In this document: positions 7,251 through 10,296 of the stretch, in pieces
How the letters are laid out: each line of letters opens with the position of its first letter
How positions within the stretch are numbered: the first letter of the stretch is position 1
Assembly: GCA_910577335.1 (NCBI GenBank)
Contig: CAJTMJ010000066.1
Coordinates: 1-10,296, forward strand
Length of the DNA stretch: 10,296 nt
From: an uncultured Duncaniella sp.
GTDB taxonomy: Bacteria; Bacteroidota; Bacteroidia; Bacteroidales; Muribaculaceae
Direction: 5' to 3'
The notes under the pieces: model-generated
Databases searched by the model: none
The model's input: the letters and a program-made list of their open reading frames with translations, nothing else
Told to the model about the DNA's origin: nothing
Made by a program: the position numbers and the translations under genes

Positions 7251-8636
7251 TCATTTCAATCGTGATGCACGGGTGAGGCGGTCTTCTTTGATATAGCGGC
7301 TAAGTGATGCTTCCGTAGTGTGACCGGTGGCGGCACAGATTACATCGCGGTCGTTTCCTCGTAGTCGCATATTGGTAGCGAAAGAACGTCGAGCTGTATG
7401 GCAGCTTACCATCTGCCAACGCTGATAAATGTCTTTCTTGCGTCCGGCTCTTCCGTTACCTACATCTGCGGTGTAGGCTTTGGTGACATATCCAGCCAAT
7501 GTGCTTTCCGGGTTCGCCTCATAAACCGCCTTCATAATATCCTTCAGTGCGTCATTGAACTTCTGGTTGCTTATTACACGCGGCATTTCTTTACCGTCAT
7601 TGTAAAGGTCGAGAATAGACTGAGCCTCAGGCAGTATTTTGACGACCGATGTCTTATCAGTTTTGTTAGCCTTGAATTGAAAATAACGCTCACCATCTTC
7701 AGTCACTTGAATAGAATTGTAGTTGAGCTGTTCGAGGTCAGAATGGCGCACACCGGTCCAGCACATCAGCACAAACATATTGCGCACAGTCTGCAGATGT
7801 TCAGTCGGCAACTCCTGTTTTGCTATCAATGCGATTTCACTTTCAAGCAGGGCAATACTCTCTGATTCTTCTTTCAGTTTCTCACAGCGTAAAAACTCCT
7901 CTGCCATACACTGTATGCGCATAGGCTGGTCACGGATGACAGTCTTTATAACCTTGATATGGTCACCGATAGTATTCAGTTTCAATCCTTCGCCGTATGC
8001 AAATGTAAGATACTCGGAATAGAATGACTTATTGAGTTCATCAAATCGAATATCGGTGATATGTTTCTTATTCATAAAGTCGCGGATATAGCGGCGGAGA
8101 TGCTTGTAGTGCTGTATGGTTTTTAGTCCGATTGGTTTGCCATGCCATGTTCGGGCTGGAGCAGCATCAATAAAGACATCAAGAGCCACAATGAAGGATT
8201 CTTCACGCTGACGGAGCATTGCTTCAAGTTCTTCTTTTTTGCGCCGCTGTTCAGCCTCACGTTGAGTTCTCTTCCGTTCCTGTGCTTCCTCCTGTGCTTT
8301 TCTAAGAGCGGCCTGTTCTTGAATCTGCTCACGCTGTGCGACCGAGACAATTGCTTTCTCCAGCTTTTTCTTTGTCGGATTAGGCTGGGATAAAACCAAG
8401 TCAATGGTTGCGGTGATTTCATCCAGTTTATCGCAAAGATACTTACCTTCACCGGAGCGAAACTTATTCCACTTTGAAGTAGTGGAAACCGCATCGCTCC
8501 ATTGCTTGATGTCAACCTCCACAAACGATTTCAAAAGCAGATTTTCCCCGTCGCTTTGGCGACGGGTATATAGAAAGGCATTGCCGGAAGCGGCCTTTGT
8601 ACGAAGAAAAAATTTGGTATATGCGTTCTTTGCCAT
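7251..8636 (-). CDS. Tyrosine recombinase / site-specific integrase
   Basis: The 461-residue protein is a complete phage-integrase-family recombinase, of the kind that integrates and excises Bacteroidales conjugative or mobilizable elements by strand exchange through a 3'-phosphotyrosine. The catalytic set is intact: Arg297 in TGVRHSDL, a beta-hairpin Lys (325 or 328, in FKANKTDK), His413 and Arg416 in CHTARRSF, His439 in TGHT, and the nucleophile Tyr448 in SLSRYI. Residues about 150-255 form the SAM-like core-binding domain (QHYKHLRRYI onward). The N-terminal 1-90 is arm-binding-like. A strongly charged coiled-coil linker spans about 100-148 (Gln, Glu, Arg and Lys rich), longer than in XerC/D. 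The start ATG at 8634-8636 follows a -7-like box at 8672-8679. It is alone on its strand, followed by the hairpin at 7158-7200. The size and coiled coil favour an element integrase over a DNA invertase. Confidence 0.95.
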   Translation of the reverse strand: MAKNAYTKFFLRTKAASGNAFLYTRRQSDGENLLLKSFVEVDIKQWSDAVSTTSKWNKFRSGEGKYLCDKLDEITATIDLVLSQPNPTKKKLEKAIVSVAQREQIQEQAALRKAQEEAQERKRTQREAEQRRKKEELEAMLRQREESFIVALDVFIDAAPARTWHGKPIGLKTIQHYKHLRRYIRDFMNKKHITDIRFDELNKSFYSEYLTFAYGEGLKLNTIGDHIKVIKTVIRDQPMRIQCMAEEFLRCEKLKEESESIALLESEIALIAKQELPTEHLQTVRNMFVLMCWTGVRHSDLEQLNYNSIQVTEDGERYFQFKANKTDKTSVVKILPEAQSILDLYNDGKEMPRVISNQKFNDALKDIMKAVYEANPESTLAGYVTKAYTADVGNGRAGRKKDIYQRWQMVSCHTARRSFATNMRLRGNDRDVICAATGHTTEASLSRYIKEDRLTRASRLK

Positions 8637-8671
8637 TATAAACTCGTGTGTCTAAGTTTATTATTCAAACG

Positions 8672-8679
8672 CAAAGGTA
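8672..8679 (-). promoter_or_regulatory. -7 promoter box for the recombinase, beside a 10-bp palindrome
   Basis: The - strand reads TACCTTTG, an exact TAnnTTTG match, 36 bases before the recombinase ATG. No good -33 TTG is present at the usual 20-base spacing, so a helper protein may be needed. The perfect palindrome AATGCGCATT (8679-8688) overlaps its upstream edge, a plausible regulator site. Confidence 0.5.
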
Positions 8680-8697
8680 ATGCGCATTGTTGCTGAG

Positions 8698-8717
8698 TTG
8701 ATACTTATTTGATACTT
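8698..8717. repeat. Direct repeat TTGATACTT x2, 11-bp period
   Basis: TTGATACTT occurs at 8698-8706 and 8709-8717, one helical turn apart, just upstream of the recombinase promoter. Spacing of this kind suits cooperative binding by an integrase arm domain or an excisionase; function is inferred only from position. Confidence 0.5.
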
Positions 8718-8826
8718 TTCTTTGGCAGTTTATGGCACTTTTTGCGACTTTCTGAAATTGTTAAAATATATAACCACTTAATATCTCGATAATTATAAAA
8801 TTGGAGTTTCACGAAATATCACAAAA

Positions 8827-8845
8827 GTTGCCCTTCCAAGGCAAC
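8827..8845. repeat. Inverted repeat with 7-bp centre, possible recombinase core site
   Basis: GTTGCC (8827-8832) and GGCAAC (8840-8845) flank a 7-bp centre, CTTCCAA. Two inverted half-sites around a 7-bp overlap is the layout of tyrosine recombinase core sites, and it lies about 190 bp upstream of the recombinase. The arms are short and it could equally be a hairpin. Confidence 0.35.
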
Positions 8846-8850
8846 AAAGT

Positions 8851-8889
8851 AAAATTGCAGTTGGCTGATTATCAGTTGGCTGCAATTTT
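8851..8889. repeat. Nested inverted and direct repeats (AAAATTGCAG / CTGCAATTTT with CAGTTGGCTG x2)
   Basis: AAAATTGCAG (8851-8860) and CTGCAATTTT (8880-8889) are perfect 10-bp inverted arms. Between and overlapping them, CAGTTGGCTG occurs twice (8858-8867, 8873-8882) with a 15-bp period. The combination suggests a protein-binding site cluster near the recombinase. Confidence 0.5.
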
Positions 8890-8902
8890 CTTTTACTGAA
8901 TT

Positions 8903-8922
8903 TGCACAACATCTGCACAACA
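8903..8922. repeat. Direct repeat TGCACAACA x2, 11-bp period
   Basis: TGCACAACA occurs at 8903-8911 and 8914-8922, the same 11-bp period as the TTGATACTT pair. It is a candidate arm-type integrase or excisionase site. Confidence 0.5.
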
Positions 8923-8949
8923 GAATCTGAAAATTCGGCTCAAAATTCA

Positions 8950-8976
8950 TTGTCGTTCATCTCTGTTCAACGACAA
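8950..8976. repeat. 8-bp inverted repeat TTGTCGTT / AACGACAA
   Basis: Perfect arms at 8950-8957 and 8969-8976 around an 11-base loop. It could be a hairpin or a regulator site; with no gene ending nearby on either strand a terminator role is not obvious. Confidence 0.4.
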
Positions 8977-9184
8977 AAATAGATTTTACAATTTTTAACG
9001 CCATATCATTTACGGAACAGTGAACAAAGAGAGGCGGAAGTCAGTTGTAGATGTTGTGGTAACATTTCTCACGACCATAGCGGAGCGGAGGCTCTGCCGT
9101 GACGGTTGTGTTTAACCTAAAGCCACATTAAGCTCACAAAGGGCATTTTTAACATTTGACCTCGGATTCGGGGTCGAAATACTA
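8977..9184. other. Non-coding stretch with two hairpins before the + strand promoter
   Basis: No protein-like frame is visible. A two-tier hairpin spans 9070-9110: CACGACC (9070-9076) pairs with GGTTGTG (9104-9110) with one wobble, enclosing GAGC-ggag-GCTC (9083-9094). A second hairpin, GACCTC/GGGGTC (9158-9163 and 9170-9175), sits directly before the promoter at 9185. Confidence 0.5.
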
Positions 9185-9215
9185 TTGCATAGCCCTAAAA
9201 GTGTACCTAACTTTG
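9185..9215 (+). promoter_or_regulatory. Strong Bacteroidetes promoter for the structured region
   Basis: TTG at 9185-9187, a 20-base spacer, then TAACTTTG at 9208-9215, an exact TAnnTTTG match followed by C. The -7 box and spacer length equal those of the toxin-antitoxin promoter. Transcription should start near 9222, where the first hairpin begins. No large ORF follows until 10158. Confidence 0.7.
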
Positions 9216-9387
9216 CAGCCGGAAAAGATGCGAAGGCATCGGGCGTGCGGGATATGACCCGACATTACGCCGTAATTCCGACCGCCGTTATTGGCATACC
9301 ATTCTCGTTGCATCCCGATAACACACCAGTTATACATACACCGATGAAGCGATGAGATAGGAAATTCACACATGCGGATTATGCGAA

Positions 9388-9419
9388 TTTGGAGATACGA
9401 AGAAATTTTTGTATCTTTA
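9388..9419 (+). promoter_or_regulatory. Weaker second promoter, overlapped by a hairpin
   Basis: TTTG (9388-9391), a 20-base spacer and TATCTTTA (9412-9419) resemble a Bacteroidetes promoter with the last -7 base wrong. The same bases form a 9-bp stem, AGATACGAA (9393-9401) with TTTGTATCT (9408-9416), which could instead be a terminator of the upstream transcript. Confidence 0.35.
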
Positions 9420-9717
9420 TGTAACGATTGGAGGCAACGCACCTCAGTCAAAGCACGTTCAACATTATTTACCGGGCTTGGAACGATGCTCTTTGACGAT
9501 GCTGCGCCCGAAAGAGTTGCATGAACGACTTACATCTCAGGCCGGATGAAAGGCATCCGGGAACACTATGAAAATGTAGCCGTAGGTGGCGGCCGGAACC
9601 GCCAGCCCTCAACTATCGCCCTAAGGAAGCGATGCTCAAAGGGCTTAAATTCCTCAGTAAGCGGCAACTGAGACACATGACATACCTGTTCTCTGTGTGC
9701 GTCGCATGCACATGGGG

Positions 9718-9849
9718 ATGACTGTTATCAACCGAGACACGCCGGATTTTTTGGATTTAGTGGCGGCGTTGGTTCAAGGTCTGATTACAGCCGGACTCAA
9801 AGTATCTGACGCAGAAGATAGAAAGGATAGCACAGAGAAAAGGGTATAA
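9718..9849 (+). CDS. Possible small ORF (43 aa) inside the structured region
   Basis: ATG at 9718 (alternative ATG two codons earlier at 9712) to TAA at 9847-9849. The product starts MTVINRDTPDFLDLVAALVQ and continues with GLITAGLKVSDAED and a charged tail. It has a regular hydrophobic pattern and a natural amino-acid mix, unlike the other frames here, which are broken or Arg-rich. I do not recognise a family. It lies between two hairpin clusters and upstream of the gene at 10158, so it could be a leader peptide, a small element protein, or the remnant of a longer gene. GGGG directly before the ATG is too close to act as a normal ribosome binding site. Confidence 0.45.
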   Translation: MTVINRDTPDFLDLVAALVQGLITAGLKVSDAEDRKDSTEKRV

Positions 9850-9872
9850 ACTACCGAAAACCAACGAAGAAA

Positions 9873-10075
9873 GTGTGCGCTACGCCCATAGCGGGCAGCA
9901 CACACGGCGCATATCCCCCTGTCGGGCGGATAGCCCCTGCTGTCGGCCTATATCATAGGTGGCAGCGGACAGGGACAACTGCGCCTATGCCGGACATGAC
10001 TGTTCGGCAGAAACGACTGTCGGCTCCAGCGAGAAAGAAGCCGACGGCCACTCCTATGTCCTTTTCGGGACCGTC
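9873..10075 (+). other. Hairpin cluster with a three-way junction and alternative pairings
   Basis: Hairpin 1: GTGTGC/GCACAC (9873-9878, 9898-9903) enclosing GCTA-cgccca-TAGC. Three-way junction: GGCGCA/TGCGCC (9906-9911, 9980-9985) and CCCTGTC/GACAGGG (9917-9923, 9968-9974) enclose GGGC-ggata-GCCC (9924-9936) and GCTG/CAGC with CCTAT-atc-ATAGG (9939-9966). Hairpin 3: TGCCGGACA/TGTTCGGCA (9988-9996, 10001-10009), one G-U pair. Hairpin 4: GTCGGC/GCCGAC (10019-10024, 10040-10045). GACGG (10043-10047) can pair instead with CCGTC (10071-10075), excluding hairpin 4, around a small GTCCT/GGGAC stem (10058-10071). Confidence 0.6.
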
Positions 10076-10157
10076 ATCGTGCCTCTTTATCCGTCGCCGG
10101 AGGTGTGATGATGCCAGACAGTCAGGCGATACAATCTTTCAAATTCATTCCCCCCAG

Positions 10158-10296
10158 ATGAAACTGAACCTTTTTGACCTTCTTCAGGCGTCGATGTCCG
10201 ACCCTGACTCTCCCAATATTCTCCTCACCGTCCACCTCTCTGACCTCCATCAGCTTGTGGTGGACACAATCGAAGCCACACGCGAGCGAATCCTCC
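10158..10296 (+). CDS. N-terminus of an unidentified gene, cut by the window end; possibly a helix-turn-helix/excisionase-like protein
   Basis: ATG at 10158 opens a frame to the last base (46 codons): MKLNLFDLLQASMSDPDSPN, then a strand-like ILLTVHLSDLHQLVVDTIEA and TRERIL. The pattern (NLFDLL start, then a short beta segment with LSDLH before a helix) recalls N-termini of the small helix-turn-helix proteins that accompany recombinases in Bacteroidales elements, where the DNA-binding domain follows later. That is memory-based, and the diagnostic part lies outside the window. The same frame is open back to 9831, with an ATG at 9987, but that upstream part is Arg/Pro/Lys-rich and coincides with the hairpin cluster, so I take 10158 as the start. 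Confidence 0.65.
   Translation, partial: MKLNLFDLLQASMSDPDSPNILLTVHLSDLHQLVVDTIEATRERIL

Larger units (their letters stand above)
9222..10157 (+). ncRNA. Candidate long structured RNA or leader (not matched to a known family)
   Basis: The stretch begins at the expected start of the 9185-9215 promoter and contains many exact pairings. These include GATGC-gaag-GCATC (9227-9240); GGCGT/ACGCC (9242-9246, 9267-9271) enclosing a CGGG/CCCG stem; CTCTTT/AAAGAG (9489-9494, 9511-9516); CCGGATG-aaagg-CATCCGG (9542-9560); TGGCGG-ccggaa-CCGCCA (9587-9604); GCCCT/AGGGC (9618-9622, 9640-9644); CTCAGT/ACTGAG (9653-9658, 9667-9672); and the cluster at 9873-10075. One small ORF (9718-9849) interrupts it. It may be one long non-coding RNA, or the leader of the gene at 10158 with attenuation-like control. 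I looked for RNase P, tmRNA and group II intron domain V hallmarks and saw none. Pairings were found by eye, not by folding, and the 3' limit is not known. Confidence 0.45.

Noticed and set aside
6931..7296. Open frame of 121 codons on the + strand
   Set aside because: It overlaps the antitoxin start, its promoter and the recombinase end; composition follows the AT-rich intergenic DNA.
7251..8636. Recombinase as a DNA invertase switching mod specificity
   Set aside because: No inverted repeats shared between mod and the recombinase region were seen, and the long coiled-coil architecture fits an element integrase better.
8850..8925. CRISPR array
   Set aside because: Repeats are only 9-10 bp, occur in pairs and have no spacer-sized intervals; no cas gene is present.
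9182..9451. Open frame of 89 codons on the - strand
   Set aside because: It runs against the strong + promoter at 9185-9215 and through its hairpins; the product is Cys/Arg/Met-rich with no recognisable pattern.
9831..10157. Upstream extension of the gene at 10158 (frame open from 9831, ATG at 9987)
   Set aside because: The translation is Arg/Pro/Lys-rich and low in structure, and the DNA is fully used by nested RNA hairpins; MKLNLFDLL at 10158 looks like a natural start.
9222..10157. Known structural RNAs: RNase P, tmRNA, group II intron
   Set aside because: No RNase P P4 core, no tmRNA tRNA-like end and no intron domain V-like hairpin found; no reverse transcriptase gene in the window.

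Overview
The window looks like an accessory (defence and mobile-element) region of a Bacteroidetes chromosome, most likely of the order Bacteroidales. Reasons: two well-formed Bacteroidetes-type promoters (-33 TTG or CTTG, 20-nt spacer, -7 TAACTTTG), no convincing Shine-Dalgarno sequences before the starts, and proteins of types common in gut Bacteroidales. Genus is not decidable from the sequence alone.

Layout. Positions 1-4988 (+) hold a type III restriction-modification operon: mod (beta-class DNA methyltransferase, 5' end outside the window) and res (helicase-nuclease, intact). mod carries an in-frame amber codon at 1450-1452, with the same frame open and homologous-looking on both sides, and its central target-recognition part is more AT-rich than its flanks. 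A long perfect inverted repeat (4995-5035) closes the operon. Positions 5093-7007 (-) hold a three-gene AbiE-like toxin-antitoxin operon, convergent with res: an AbiEi/DUF6088-like antitoxin, an AbiEii nucleotidyltransferase toxin overlapping it by 17 bp, and an unrecognised 92-aa gene. Its promoter (7061-7091) and a 12-bp-arm inverted repeat just after the likely transcription start (7023-7049) are visible. A 17-bp-stem hairpin (7158-7200) separates this operon from a complete tyrosine recombinase (7251-8636, -).

Right of the recombinase lies about 1.5 kb without a large gene. Its first part (8640-8980) carries paired short direct repeats and inverted repeats that resemble integrase or excisionase binding sites and a possible recombination core. 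Its second part (9185-10157) starts with a strong + strand promoter and is packed with perfect or near-perfect hairpins, including a three-way junction at 9906-9985, and one plausible 43-aa small ORF. It ends just before a new + strand gene (10158 to window end, partial). This reads as a long structured RNA or leader/attenuator region upstream of the next gene of the mobile element.

Working together: the recombinase probably moves the element that extends to the right, and the R-M and toxin-antitoxin operons may be its cargo or neighbouring defence genes. If the amber codon is real, Res lacks a complete Mod partner and the R-M system should be inactive. The least explained part of the window is 9185-10157.
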